Shown: piece by piece, positions 10,133 through 22,452 of the stretch
Numbering within the stretch: the stretch's first letter is position 1
How the letters are laid out: each line of letters opens with the position of its first letter
Source of the DNA: Liquidambar formosana
Taxonomy: Eukaryota > Streptophyta > Magnoliopsida > Saxifragales > Altingiaceae
NCBI GenBank assembly: GCA_039720395.1
Contig: CM077823.1
Coordinates: 7,306,909-7,370,908, forward strand
DNA length: 64,000 nt
Reading direction: 5' to 3'
Translations under genes and position numbers: made by a program
Notes under the pieces: model-generated
Databases searched by the model: none
Seen by the model: only the letters and a program-made list of their open reading frames with translations
What the model was told of the DNA's origin: nothing

Positions 10133-11548
10133 TCAATCAAATTGCCTGCCGGTGAATTTGTCTTTTCCTAAAGACTGATGAGGAATAGAAGGAAGAATCC
10201 CAAAACAGTCATCTTCGTTGTCATCCCCCAAATTAACTGAAGCGCAAGAACCCTGTGCATCATCTTCTTCATTGAGTGAAGACAGAGCATCTTGAAGATA
10301 AGCTTTCAGCTCTTTGCTGTTGGGAGGAGCAGCTGCTAACTTTGCTATCAGTTGACTTTTTGACAGGAGAGCCTTGGATGAATCCCCTATAGTGGATTGA
10401 ATTGCAGGATGTTTCTGGAACCATTTCTGAATTGCTTCAGGAGTAATATGGTCCGTCTTTGCATTATCCCACCATTTGACATGGAAGGATCTCCCTATGC
10501 AGGGCCATTGCTGTGTACCTGTATATTCATAACGCCAAAACATAATCCATGCCAGACCAAAATGGGCATAGAATAGGAACAGTTTTGGGAATTTTTGCAA
10601 ATGGATTTTTGGCTGGATATGTTGCTCATAGTAAGTATATGACTTACTAATGTTGATTGGTTGTTCTGGGAGGATTTCTTGAATGGGGCCGAAGTATGAC
10701 CACCACGTAAGAAACCATAAGGGTATTGCTTCGATGTCAAATTTCTGGTCAAAATAGATCATCCATGAATGACGGTTGATCTTATTTTGTATAAAGAAAG
10801 AATTTTGCCATGCCTTCTCATAATCAAAGTAATTATAGAGATTAGGCAGAATATTGCCAGGAAGTGGTCTGGGTTGGTAAAGAGGTTGCCCCCAGTCAGA
10901 AGGACTAAGAACCCTCAAAATTTGACAGGTAGAATAGGAAACATCGGATTTATCATTTTCAGGCCTATTATGTTTGAAAATGGCCGATTTGGTTCCTTTT
11001 TCTAAAACATATTGGTACCATTGCTGGTCTTTGCGAAAATCATTTGTCTTGAAATGGAATCCGGGCGGAAAATAGGATTCCAAGATATCAGAGATATCCG
11101 ATTGCGAAAACTCATTTTCCAAGACCATTATGTCTAAGGTAGAGGTTTTTTCAAAATAAGGGCTGTGGTTTTTGCGAGTTTTGCGAAAATTGCCCTCTTC
11201 TTTGTCTTTTAAAAGAAATTGCGAAGAAGGAGCAAAAGCTCCTAATGGCTCCTCAGATTTAGAAGAAGTTGCAATGTACTTGCCACCGCTCCTAACGCTG
11301 GAAGCTGCCAATGAATAAGTCTGTGACTTATTGATTGGAGATTGTTGCTGTTGCTGTTTCAAAAGTTGTTGTTGCTTGTATTGTTCAAGCATCTCCTCTT
11401 CTTCTTGGAGATCCTCGAACCATTTTTTCTTTGCTATTGCCTTTGGCTGGGTGGATGACCCTGTTGCTTGATTTTGGCCTTTTGGCTGATTTTGCAAGGT
11501 TGATTGCCCTTGAGAGGTTTTAGCTTTGGCTTTGTTTTGTCTGGGCAT
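10133..11548 (-). CDS. Viral ORF2, block B copy
   Basis: 471 codons, uninterrupted. It differs from the block A protein at one position that I can see, near the C-terminus (Ser to Leu). It overlaps the end of the block B ORF1 frame as in block A. Downstream, the block breaks off in the intergenic region at 9981, so this copy lacks its own TATA region. Function is unknown, as for the other copy. Confidence 0.85.
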   Translation of the reverse strand: MPRQNKAKAKTSQGQSTLQNQPKGQNQATGSSTQPKAIAKKKWFEDLQEEEEMLEQYKQQQLLKQQQQQSPINKSQTYSLAASSVRSGGKYIATSSKSEEPLGAFAPSSQFLLKDKEEGNFRKTRKNHSPYFEKTSTLDIMVLENEFSQSDISDILESYFPPGFHFKTNDFRKDQQWYQYVLEKGTKSAIFKHNRPENDKSDVSYSTCQILRVLSPSDWGQPLYQPRPLPGNILPNLYNYFDYEKAWQNSFFIQNKINRHSWMIYFDQKFDIEAIPLWFLTWWSYFGPIQEILPEQPINISKSYTYYEQHIQPKIHLQKFPKLFLFYAHFGLAWIMFWRYEYTGTQQWPCIGRSFHVKWWDNAKTDHITPEAIQKWFQKHPAIQSTIGDSSKALLSKSQLIAKLAAAPPNSKELKAYLQDALSSLNEEDDAQGSCASVNLGDDNEDDCFGILPSIPHQSLGKDKFTGRQFD

Positions 11549-14500
11549 TCTGAAGAACTGCCCTGTTCTTTGGATAGGTGACCCTGTAGGAACTCGCGAG
11601 AGAGGAAATCAGGGACACAATTGTTTTCTCCTTTAATATATTCTATATCAAAATCGAAAACTGAAAGTATTGCCTGCCATCTGGCGAAAATATGTTTTGA
11701 AGCAATGTTTTTAACATCTTTTTTCAAAACGGGTTTTGCAGCTTGACAATCTACGCGTAGTAGAAATTTTTGATTTAAGATATCATCTTGAAATTTTGAA
11801 ATACTCAAAACTATAGATAATATTTCTTTTTTAATTGTAGAATATTTTGCCTGTGCTGTGTTCCATGTGCCAGATGTGAACCTGACTATTTTGTCTATGT
11901 TGTCTACCCTTTGCATAAGAATTCCCCCATAACCTATATCTGAAGCATCGGTCTGGACTATCTTAAATGCCAGCGGGTCTGCTAGGCTAAGACAGGGAAG
12001 AAGCTTAACCCTCTGTTTCAACCTTTTGACTGTGTCTGTGTATTCTTGCGACCATGCAGGAGGATTTTTCCTAAGTCTTCTCCTAAGAATGGCACATTCT
12101 TGGTTAAGGTTTGGGTAAAAATCTACAATATAATTGAGACACCCTAAAAACCTTTGCAATTGCTTTTTATCCTTAATTTCATCTGGAAATTTGTCTGCAA
12201 ATTGGATTGACCTTTCTATAGGGATGATGGTTCCCTGATAGATATGATGTCCTAAAAATCTAATCTTTGTTTGGAAAAGATTAATCTTGGTAGGACTCAA
12301 GGCTAAACCATTTTGCTTAATTAAATGGAAGAACGTATTAAGATGCTTCCAGTGTTGCTCAATAGATTTGGAAGATACTAATACATCGTCGATGTATACA
12401 ATAGTAAATTCCGTATGTTGTGTAAATATTGCATTCATTATATTTTGAAATTCTGAAGGGGCATTTTTTAGGCCAAACGGCATTACATTCCATTCATAAT
12501 GACCAAATGGGACTGTGAAAGCAGTCTTGTACCTGTCCTCTTCAGCAATTTGGATTTGCCAGAAACCCGATTTCATATCGAATTTCGAAAATATTGTTGC
12601 TTTGCTAAGCCTTCCTAATAAATCTTTTTTATTAGGTAAAGGATACCTTATCCATTGTAAGGCATCATTTAAAGGCTTATAATTAATTACTAATCGTGGA
12701 ACACCACGCTCAATTTCTGCTGCTTTAAACACATAAAAGGCTGCACAACTCCATGGCGAGCGGCTTTCTCTTATTAAGTTTTTAGAGAGCAAATCTTGGA
12801 TTTCCTTTTTGCAAATCTCAAGCAATTCCTGATTCATTTGAATCGGTCTTGCTTTTGTTGGGATTTGACTTTCCTGAAAATCTTTCTCATATGGCAAACG
12901 AACAATATATTTATTCCTATGCCAGAAAGTATGAGGATTATCAGAACAAATTGTGTTTTTTAATTTGTCTTCAAATTGTCTTATTGTGGATTGAAGCTTC
13001 CAATCTTTTAATTGTTGCTCAATTTGTTTGTACTGAATTTCTTGTTTGAGATAATTCAGATGTTTTGTCTTTTTTGCAATTAGATTAACTTGGTCTTCTT
13101 GATGAACAAATTGTTCTTTTAGTAAGTTTACATCCCTGACCGAAGGAGGATTAAGGAATTCAAACTTAGTTTCTTTGCCTTTAATGTAAGAGGTTATTCC
13201 TGTTGTATCAACGCTAAAAGGCTGAATACAAGTAATAAAAGGAGTACCCAATATTACTTCCCTACTCAGATTTTTAACAAGGATAAATGTTGATTCAACA
13301 CAAGTTCCCTCATTACATATATGGACGTTGTCTAATTTATATCTGATATTAAGTTTAGCACCGCTAGCCGAACTTAATTCTTCTTTTGTCTTTTTGTAAT
13401 ATTTTGAAGGAATAATCCCTTCTTGTATACAGTTCATATCTGCACCTGTATCAATCAATGCAGTTATGACCAGTATATATTTATCATCTTTGTCTTGTGG
13501 ATTTTGTACCATAATTTTTATGGTAGTATTCCACTTTTGATATGTTATTTGCTTAAGAAGTTGAACAAAATTTTCTTCACCTAAGTTTTCCCTTTCCTTG
13601 GTGATATTGTCATTTTCAGCTTCATGAGTGACAAGCTGCCTGCCATTGCTTGTAGAAGCCTGTTGCTATTCTAACTGACAAATCTGTTGTCGTAGAACTT
13701 CAATATTTAAATTTTGCAAACTAGAGTGTTGTCTTAATTCTTTTATGTCATTTTTCATTTGCTTAATTTCTTGTTTCATATCCTGCACAGAAATTTCTTC
13801 TGTGTGTTGCTTTTGATATTTTTCATTAAGGATTTCTTGCAAATTATAAATCCTTTTGGGCTTTTGTTGCACTTTACTCATTGTGTTTTGCAGTTTTTGC
13901 AAATATTCTCTTTTTAAAATTGGATCAGTCATTTTATCAATGATATCTAATAAAAGAGTTTGTTGTTCATGATTAATATTACTTTTAATCATATTACAAC
14001 ACTTTTGATTGCAATTTTGTTGGCATTGTTGCTCAGACTCAGAAGATGAATCTGATGTTGTTGTTGTTTGATGAATTTCATTAATTTGTCTTTCTTCTTC
14101 TTCTGATCCAGAATAAGACTCATATTCGGAGTCAGAATTATATATTGCACTTATGATCATGGTTTTTATCTCCTCTGGAGATAATCCAGAATCAAATTGC
14201 AACTCATTAATTGTCTGTTTTACTCTACATTGGGCTTTGTAATGACCCTGTTTGCCACATCTATGACAAACAACAGATTGTTTCTTATTGGATTTCTTCC
14301 TATATTGCTTTTTAGGATTTGGCCTGTGATGATCTTTCTGTTGACTTGAATTTGGCTTCTGATAATACTGATTATCGGATGGTTTGCTTTGAGTTCTCCT
14401 TCTATGAGATTTTTTATGATATCTAGAAGAGGATTTACGGTATTTTTTGGGATTTGTCTTTATGGAAGTAAACCCGAATTGTTCACAAAATGAACCAAAT

Positions 14501-17235
14501 TCTTGTTTATTTCTAATTTTTTCTTTTTTCATTTGCTGTTGGAGTTTAAATTGAGTACACTGGGCAATACCAGCCTGATGTATTGTACTAATTAAATCTC
14601 CATATGTCAGTTTCTCCCAAGGGATCATTCCATTGTTCTGATCCTTGAGCTTTGTTCTGATTGTCTCTGCAAATAGCGTTGGTAAACCAGATATAAACTT
14701 TTCTTTCCAAAAAGGCTGATTATTATCTGGTCTTAAGAAAACCTTCGTTAAGAAAGCGTCCTTATACCATTTAAAATCACCTAATCTTTTACATCTGAGA
14801 TTTGCCAATATTTCTGCAGTAGTGTCTTTTAACTTAGAAGGATCTCCAACAAAATGTTTGGAGATTGTGAAGAGTAATGTTGAGACTGCATCCTCAATTT
14901 CTTCTCCTTCCTCAGTTTTAATTATATTGCCTTGATGATCAGTTTTTATAGCATACAATATTGCCTGTTTTTCTTGATGAGTTAGGGTGTGATCCCACCA
15001 TCCTTTTAGTTGTCCAGTAAAACCAGCAACTAAAGAATGTGCTATGGCGTGATCCGTTATTTCTGTGTCTTTTGCCTGATAAGCAGAACTTACCATTGTC
15101 ATTTGGTGTAGTAAATTCTGTATCTGATATTGTGTTAGACCATCAATGTTCCATTCATAGATAGTTCCTCCATGATATGAAGCTTGATGGTAGTTTCCTC
15201 TTTCTTCGATTTTCATATCTGGGAAAGAAGGATATTGATAAGCGTTTCTTATAGGCTGAGCATACCTTATAGCATTAACAGCCGAATTTTCTTGTTGTTT
15301 AAATTGTTGCATAATATCATCAGCTTCTGTTTCAGATTCAATGATATTATCATTTTGCGTTATCACAGTAATTGCCTTACTAGAACTTGCATGGGGCTTC
15401 TGTGGAGTATCTTGAGCCACAGATTTGCCAATTACATCATCAAGGAGTCTAATCCTTTCTTGAATTTCAGCATGTAATTGTCCCTTAGCTAGTTGTCTAG
15501 TATATTGCTTAGGTATTTCATGTGGAATGAAAAGGGGTTTTTCATCCTGCTGATTTGGCAATATTGCTTCATGTTGAACCAGGTTCTCAACTCTGGTTAA
15601 CTGTTCTGCGATTGTCTTAATGTGCTGATTTGTATAATTATTTTGTTCAAAGATATTTTTAATATCTTTCCCTGTTGGTTGAGTTTCTTCTTCTGTTTTG
15701 ACTTTATAAGGTGCAGCTGTAACACTTACCTTATAATATGGTATTTTAATCTGTTCAAGGGGTGGATGAACAGATTCTACCAACTGATTACTTGGAGTTA
15801 ATTGCCAAGTAGTCGTATTTTTGCTTGTTACATTTATTTGTTTTTCCTTAGTATATACTTTTTCGAACCATTCAAAAAAGTATATATGAAATTGATTCTT
15901 CTCCATATACGTATACCATTGTGTACGTATTTGGCTTTGCTGGTCTTTGTCATGTGTTTCTAAGAATTGACTTCTTTTTTCTTTGTTTTTGTCAAGCATA
16001 AATTCTGTTCTTAGTAAATCTTTGTTCATAACAAAGGGTATACTAAGCATCATTATGCCTGGTGGTATTTCCATTTCTGTTTTAGTTGGCGACATATTCT
16101 GAGATTCTTCTTCAGAATTGTCATCTTGATGATTTGTTGCAGTTTCATAATATGGGTAAGAAATGTTGCTGTTTCTTACTCCTTGCAAATTTGGTTGAGT
16201 CCTATTATTTACCAAGGGAGTTTCAGGTTCAAGATCTGGAATTTCAGAGCTCGAAGATGAATTTTGCCTAAAGATTCTTACAGGTACAGCTGAACAAGAT
16301 GCTCTTGAAGAGCAAGATGCTCGAGAAGAATCTGGAATTTCAGTAATTATTAGCTTAGAATTTGGTAGCCTAAAGGACTGGGTAAAGGGAGAATTAAATC
16401 TAATCCCTGCACTCCCATCCGAATATTCTACCATTTGTTTAATCTTTGTGGTTTGCTTAGTTTGTTCTTGCAATTGCTCAGAAGGAACAACTTCAATAGC
16501 ATCTGGAATTTTCCATTCTTCTGGGAATTTTAACTCAGACCATATTAAAGTTTTGGGGATTATGGCATTTTCCTTATCTTTTAAGTTACTTTGCAGAAGA
16601 ACAGTTTTGCCTTTTTCACTTCTTCTTTTGACAACAGGAGTATTTACCAAAGTAGAATACACCCTGTATTGTATTCTGTAAATGATAGCAAGAGGTTGAG
16701 ATCCTGCCTTCATCTCAGAATTGTGAATTTTGACATTTAGTGTTAGAGCATCCAAAATATTTTTATCTGCTAAACTTATAGTAAAATCCGGATAGCAGTT
16801 AAAATATACTGGTCCAGCATGGAGACCAGATTGGATTCCACCTAACATTGTTTTTTCAAAATTATTGAACCTACAGTCTCTAAGTGCCATGAATAGAGAC
16901 ATGTTAAGTCCATCTCTACCTAAGGGTTTAGCACAGACTTGTACTGACCCTACATGTAGAAATTTATAGTTGTCTTCCAGATGTCTTTTAATTACTTCTT
17001 CATTGAAGAGTAATATTGTCTTATGTTCTCCATCCATTACTATTGTTTCTTCACTGGTTCGGACTTTGAACCCAGAGAAGAATCTGTTGCCTTCATAAAT
17101 CTCTGTTGCAGGTATTTTTGGTAATTTCCAGTTGCAAAGTTTTCTATTGTCTACAATATATTCCCGCTCTTCAGGGATATCTGTCTCCTCACTAGAGGAA
17201 GCAGTTGACCTCATTGACATCATCCTAGTAAACAT
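11434..17235 (-). pseudogene. Viral ORF1, block B copy, broken by one nonsense codon
   Basis: Same domain order as the block A ORF1. The frame is open from the ATG at 17235 to a TAG at 13666-13668 (1189 residues: movement, coat, zinc knuckle, coiled coil). It then stays open in the same frame to 11434 (protease, RT, RNase H). The block A base at this codon is CAG, so the break is a single C-to-T change in a CHG context. Other differences from block A are few: Pro295 to Leu, Ile to Val nearby, Asp to Asn plus one extra Thr in the Thr/Ser run before the coiled coil, and Ser to Asn in the RT-RNase H linker. An internal ATG at 13512 begins the downstream open part. An unbroken polyprotein is not encoded here. 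Confidence 0.9.
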
Positions 17236-17366
17236 TGCGACCTATGGTCTCTATACACCATACACTTAGGTAAAGGTCTTACTACGGGACTTACTCACTT
17301 CTGCCCTACTGCCCACCTGAAATATGCATGCACAGATATACAGATAACAATATGCACTATTCCTAT

Positions 17367-17379
17367 GGCTCTGATACCA
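17367..17379 (-). other. tRNA-iMet primer-binding site between blocks B and C
   Basis: On the minus strand this reads TGGTATCAGAGCC, a perfect complement of the initiator tRNA-Met 3' end. It joins block C (upstream) and B (downstream) without a break, so B and C come from a circular or concatemeric viral DNA. Confidence 0.88.
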
Positions 17380-18039
17380 ACAACACCCAGGAATGAAGAT
17401 GCAGATATGCAATCAGAAAGAAAATATATTATAGAAATAAAATAATTTTGCAAAAAGAAATAGTATTGCAGATAAAAGAAGCTTTTATATAAATAAAAAC
17501 TTACAAATTTGCAATATAGTATTGCGGAGTTACAATTGCTTCTGACAAAGGTTGCCTGATGGTCGTATTACAAGGTAAATGGAGGTGGAGAATGGTAGAA
17601 GTGGTATTACAAGTGGAGGGAAACTACTTAATGGCCAAACAATTTCCGACCCCCCTTACAATGAGTTACATTCCCTTATATAAGGGAAGAGAGCCTAGAG
17701 CTAATCATGGAGCCAGGCTGTCGGTGTTGTCTTATTGCTGCTACTGTTGCCTTGTGGAGATACTGTTGCCATGTGATTTCTTTCTTTTGTACCGAAAGAG
17801 GGGTATTATTGACTGCCTTTATACTGTTACCATGTGAATGATGAGTATTGTTTGTCGGTAGTGGAGATACTGTTGCTTTTGCTGGAGGGGAATACTATTG
17901 ACTTTTGCACCGAAAGTAATGTGTTGCCATGTGATTGTCCGGTTTTGTCTGCTTAGTGCACCAAAAGTGGTACTGTTGCCATGTGACCAAAATGATTGCT
18001 GCCATGATAATTGCTAGCACTTGTTGTCATGTGATGCTA
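17380..18039 (-). promoter_or_regulatory. Viral intergenic region and promoter of block C
   Basis: A full intergenic region in minus orientation. It has the palindromic TATA at 17671-17688, the CACATGG repeats (17760-18035) and the leader running into the primer site and then the block B ORF1. It is the only copy whose promoter reads into a full-length ORF1/ORF2 pair in sense, although that ORF1 carries the nonsense codon. Confidence 0.7.
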
Positions 18040-19458
18040 TCAATCAAATTGCCTGCCGGTGAATTTGTCTTTTCCTGAAGACTGATGAGGAATAGAAGGA
18101 AGAATCCCAAAACAGTCATCTTCGTTGTCATCCCCCAAATTAACTGAAGCGCAAGAACCCTGTGCATCATCTTCTTCATTGAGTGAAGACAGAGCATCTT
18201 GAAGATAAGCTTTCAGCTCTTTGCTGTTGGGAGGAGCAGCTGCTAACTTTGCTATCAGTTGACTTTTTGACAGGAGAGCCTTGGATGAATCCCCTATAGT
18301 GGATTGAATTGCAGGATGTTTCTGGAACCATTTCTGAATTGCTTCAGGAGTAATATGGTCCGTCTTTGCATTATCCCACCATTTGACATGGAAGGATCTC
18401 CCTATGCAGGGCCATTGCTGTGTACCTGTATATTCATAACGCCAAAACATAATCCATGCCAGACCAAAATGGGCATAGAATAGGAGGAACAGTTTTGGGA
18501 ATTTTTGCAAATGGATTTTTGGCTGGATATGTTGCTCATAGTAAGTATATGACTTACTAATGTTGATTGGTTGTTCTGGGAGGATTTCTTGAATGGGGCC
18601 GAAGTATGACCACCACGTAAGAAACCATAAGGGTATTGCTTCGATGTCAAATTTCTGGTCAAAATAGATCATCCATGAATGACGGTTGATCTTATTTTGT
18701 ATAAAGAAAGAATTTTGCCATGCCTTCTCATAATCAAAGTAATTATAGAGATTAGGCAGAATATTGCCAGGAAGTGGTCTGGGTTGGTAAAGAGGTTGCC
18801 CCCAGTCAGAAGGACTAAGAACCCTCAAAATTTGACAGGTAGAATAGGAAACATCGGATTTATCATTTTCAGGCCTATTATGTTTGAAAATGGCCGATTT
18901 GGTTCCTTTTTCTAAAACATATTGGTACCATTGCTGGTCTTTGCGAAAATCATTTGTCTTGAAATGGAATCCGGGCGGAAAATAGGATTCCAAGATATCA
19001 GAGATATCCGATTGCGAAAACTCATTTTCCAAGACCATTATGTCTAAGGTAGAGGTTTTTTCAAAATAAGGGCTGTGGTTTTTGCGAGTTTTGCGAAAAT
19101 TGCCCTCTTCTTTGTCTTTTAAAAGAAATTGCGAAGAATGAGCAAAAGCTCCTAATGGCTCCTCAGATTTAGAAGAAGTTGCAATGTACTTGCCACCGCT
19201 CCTAACGCTGGAAGCTGCCAATGAATAAGTCTGTGACTTATTGATTGGAGATTGTTGCTGTTGCTGTTTCAAAAGTTGTTGTTGCTTGTATTGTTCAAGC
19301 ATCTCCTCTTCTTCTTGGAGATCCTCGAACCATTTTTTCTTTGCTATTGCCTTTGGCTGGGTGGATGACCCTGTTGCTTGATTTTGGCCTTTTGGCTGAT
19401 TTTGCAAGGTTGATTGCCCTTGAGAGGTTTTAGCTTTGGCTTTGTTTTGTCTGGGCAT
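18040..19458 (-). CDS. Viral ORF2, block C copy
   Basis: 472 codons. It is one Leu longer than the other copies because of a 3-bp insertion near 18481-18486, and it has Pro to His near residue 107. It is otherwise the same open frame, overlapping the block C ORF1 remnant by 115 nt. Function unknown. Confidence 0.83.
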   Translation of the reverse strand: MPRQNKAKAKTSQGQSTLQNQPKGQNQATGSSTQPKAIAKKKWFEDLQEEEEMLEQYKQQQLLKQQQQQSPINKSQTYSLAASSVRSGGKYIATSSKSEEPLGAFAHSSQFLLKDKEEGNFRKTRKNHSPYFEKTSTLDIMVLENEFSQSDISDILESYFPPGFHFKTNDFRKDQQWYQYVLEKGTKSAIFKHNRPENDKSDVSYSTCQILRVLSPSDWGQPLYQPRPLPGNILPNLYNYFDYEKAWQNSFFIQNKINRHSWMIYFDQKFDIEAIPLWFLTWWSYFGPIQEILPEQPINISKSYTYYEQHIQPKIHLQKFPKLFLLFYAHFGLAWIMFWRYEYTGTQQWPCIGRSFHVKWWDNAKTDHITPEAIQKWFQKHPAIQSTIGDSSKALLSKSQLIAKLAAAPPNSKELKAYLQDALSSLNEEDDAQGSCASVNLGDDNEDDCFGILPSIPHQSSGKDKFTGRQFD

Positions 19459-21207
19459 TCTGAAGAACTGCCCTGTTCTTTGGATAGGTGACCCTGTAGG
19501 AACTCGCGAGAGAGGAAATCAGGGACACAATTGTTTTCTCCTTTAATATATTCTATATCAAAATCGAAAGCTGAAAGTATTGCCTGCCATCTGGCGAAAA
19601 TATGTTTTGAAGCAATGTTTTTAACATCTTTTTTCAAAACGGGTTTTGCAGCTTGACAATCTACGCGTAGTAGAAATTTTTGATTTAAGATATCATCTTG
19701 AAATTTTGAAATACTCAAAACTATAGATAATATTTCTTTTTTAATTGTAGAATATTTTGCCTGTGCTGTGTTCCATGTGCCAGATGTGAACCTGACTATT
19801 TTGTCTATGTTGTCTACCCTTTGCATAAGAATTCCCCCATAACCTATATCTGAAGCATCGGTCTGGACTATCTTAAATGCCAGCGGGTCTGCTAGGCTAA
19901 GACAGGGAAGAAGCTTAACCCTCTGTTTCAACCTTTTGACTGTGTCTGTGTATTCTTGCGACCATGCAGGAGGATTTTTCCTAAGTCTTCTCCTAAGAAT
20001 GGCACATTCTTGGCTAAGGTTTGGGTAAAAATCTACAATATAATTGAGACACCCTAAAAACCTTTGCAATTGCTTTTTATCCTTAATTTCATCTGGAAAT
20101 TTGTCTGCAAATTGGATTGACCTTTCTATAGGGATGATGGTTCCCTGATAGATATGATGTCCTAAAAATCTAATCTTTGTTTGGAAAAGATTAATCTTGG
20201 TAGGACTCAAGGCTAAACCATTTTGCTTAATTAAATGGAAGAACGTATTAAGATGCTTCCAGTGTTGCTCAATAGATTTGGAAAATACTAATACATCGTC
20301 GATGTATACAATAGTAAATTCCGTATGTTGTGTAAATATTGCATTCATTATATTTTGAAATTCTGAAGGGGCATTTTTTAGGCCAAACGGCATTACATTC
20401 CATTCATAATGACCAAATGGGACTGTGAAAGCAGTCTTGTACCTGTCCTCTTCAGCAATTTGGATTTGCCAGAAACCCAATTTCATATCGAATTTCGAAA
20501 ATATTGTTGCTTTGCTAAGCCTTCCTAATAAATCTTTTTTATTAGGTAAAGGATACCTTATCCATTGTAAGGCATCATTTAAAGGCTTATAATTAATTAC
20601 TAATCGTGGAACACCACGCTCAATTTCTGCTGCTTTAAACACATAAAAGGCTGCACAACTCCATGGCGAGCGGCTTTCTCTTATTAAGTTTTTAGAGAGC
20701 AAATCTTGGATTTCCTTTTTGCAAATCTCAAGCAATTCTTGATTCATTTGAATCGGTCTTGCTTTTGTTGGGATTTGACTTTCCTGAAAATCTTTCTCAT
20801 ATGGCAAACGAACAATATATTTATTCCTATGCCAGAAAGTATGAGGATTATCAGAACAAATTGTGTTTTTTAATTTGTCTTCAAATTGTCTTATTGTGGA
20901 TTGAAGCTTCCAATCTTTTAATTGTTGCTCAATTTGTTTGTACTGAATTTCTTGTTTGAGATAATTCAGATGTTTTGTCTTTTTTGCAATTAGATTAACT
21001 TGGTCTTCTTGATGAACAAATTGTTCTTTTAGTAAGTTTACATCCCTGACCGAAGGAGGATTAAGGAATTCAAACTTAGTTTCTTTGCCTTTAATGTAAG
21101 AGGTTATTCCTGTTGTATCAACGCTAAAAGGCTGAATACAAGTAATAAAAGGAGTACCCAATATTACTTCCCTACTCAGATTTTTAACAAGGATAAATGT
21201 TGATTCA
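19344..21207 (-). pseudogene. Viral ORF1 C-terminal part (late protease, RT, RNase H), block C
   Basis: The open frame covers the end of the protease region, RT with YIDD and RNase H, then stops as in block A. The N-terminal two thirds are absent because the block ends at 21207, where it meets block D in opposite orientation. Differences from block A include Ser to Leu before GFWQ, Ser to Phe after YIDDVLV and Val to Ala near the RNase H end. No start codon of its own is expected; the few residues before the break are chance sequence. Confidence 0.88.
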
Positions 21208-21208
21208 G

Positions 21209-21709
21209 TGGAACACAGCACAGGCAAAATATTCTACAATTAAAAAAGAAATATTATCTATAGTTTTGAGTATTTCAAAATTTCAAGATGATATCTTAAA
21301 TCAAAATTTTCTACTACGCGTAGATTGTCAAGCTGCAAAACCCGTTTTGAAAAAAGATGTTAAAAACATTGCTTCAAAACATATTTTCGCCAGATGGCAG
21401 GCAATACTTTCAGTTTTCGATTTTGATATAGAATATATTAAAGGAGAAAACAATTGTGTCCCTGATTTCCTCTCTCGCGAGTTCCTACAGGGTCACCTAT
21501 CCAAAGAACAGGGCAGTTCTTCAGAATGCCCAGACAAAACAAAGCCAAAGCTAAAACCTCTCAAGGGCAATCAACCTTGCAAAATCAGCCAAAAGGCCAA
21601 AATCAAGCAACAGGGTCATCCACCCAGCCAAAGGCAATAGCAAAGAAAAAATGGTTCGAGGATCTCCAAGAAGAAGAGGAGATGCTTGAACAATACAAGC
21701 AACAACAAC
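21209..21709 (+). pseudogene. Viral RNase H end plus ORF2 start (block D)
   Basis: It corresponds to about 7536-8037 of block A: the end of RNase H to the ORF1 stop at 21640, and the first ~60 codons of ORF2 from 21526. It begins at a head-to-head junction with block C, and its right end joins a coat-region piece by a CT microhomology. It has no complete domain. Confidence 0.88.
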
Positions 21710-21850
21710 TGCTTATCAGGCAAAAGACACAGAAATAACGGATCACGCCATAGCACATTCTTTAGTTGCTGGTTTTACTGGACAACTAAAAGGATGGTGG
21801 GATCACACCCTAACTCATCAAGAAAAACAGGCAATATTGTATGCTATAAA
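21709..21850 (+). pseudogene. Viral coat-region fragment (block E)
   Basis: 142 bp matching about 4319-4459 of block A, in a different order from the genome. It follows ORF2 sequence out of frame and ends in filler, so it cannot encode a viral product. Confidence 0.85.
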
Positions 21851-21923
21851 AAATATTCTACCAACAGTATCTCCACTGTTGCTAACTTTCTACCAACTGA
21901 TTACTTGGAGTTACTTGGAGTTA
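21851..21923. other. Patchwork filler DNA at a viral recombination junction (block F)
   Basis: About 70 bp assembled from short pieces. caacagtatctccac occurs in the viral intergenic region. ctaccaactgattacttgg is the reverse complement of ORF1 near 3601-3625. The 10-mer ttacttggag is repeated in tandem. Such templated filler is typical of error-prone end joining. Confidence 0.7.
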
Positions 21924-22452
21924 GTATTCCCCTCCAGCAAAAGCAACAGTATCTCCACTACCGACAAACAATACTCATCATTCACATGGTAACAGTATAA
22001 AGGCAGTCAATAATACCCCTCTTTCGGTACAAAAGAAAGAAATCACATGGCAACAGTATCTCCACAAGGCAACAGTAGCAGCAATAAGACAACACCGACA
22101 GCCTGGCTCCATGATTAGCTCTAGGCTCTCTTCCCTTATATAAGGGAATGTAACTCATTGTAAGGGGGGTCGGAAATTGTTTGGCCATTAAGTAGTTTCC
22201 CTCCACTTGTAATACCACTTCTACCATTCTCCACCTCCATTTACCTTGTAATACCACCATCAGGCAACCTTTGTCAGAAGCAATTGTAACTCCGCAATAC
22301 TATATTGCAAATTTGTAAGTTTTTATTTATATAAAAGCTTCTTTTATCTGCAATACTATTTCTTTTTGCAAAATTATTTTATTTCTATAATATATTTTCT
22401 TTCTGATTGCATATCTGCATCTTCATTCCTGGGTGTTGTTGGTATCAAAGCC
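21924..22452 (+). promoter_or_regulatory. Viral intergenic region with TATA and primer site (block G)
   Basis: It corresponds to about 9413-9941 of block A, with the palindromic TATA (22131-22148) and the variant primer site TGGTATCAAAGCC (22440-22452). The block ends exactly at the primer site and is joined there to an internal ORF2 piece. Confidence 0.85.
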
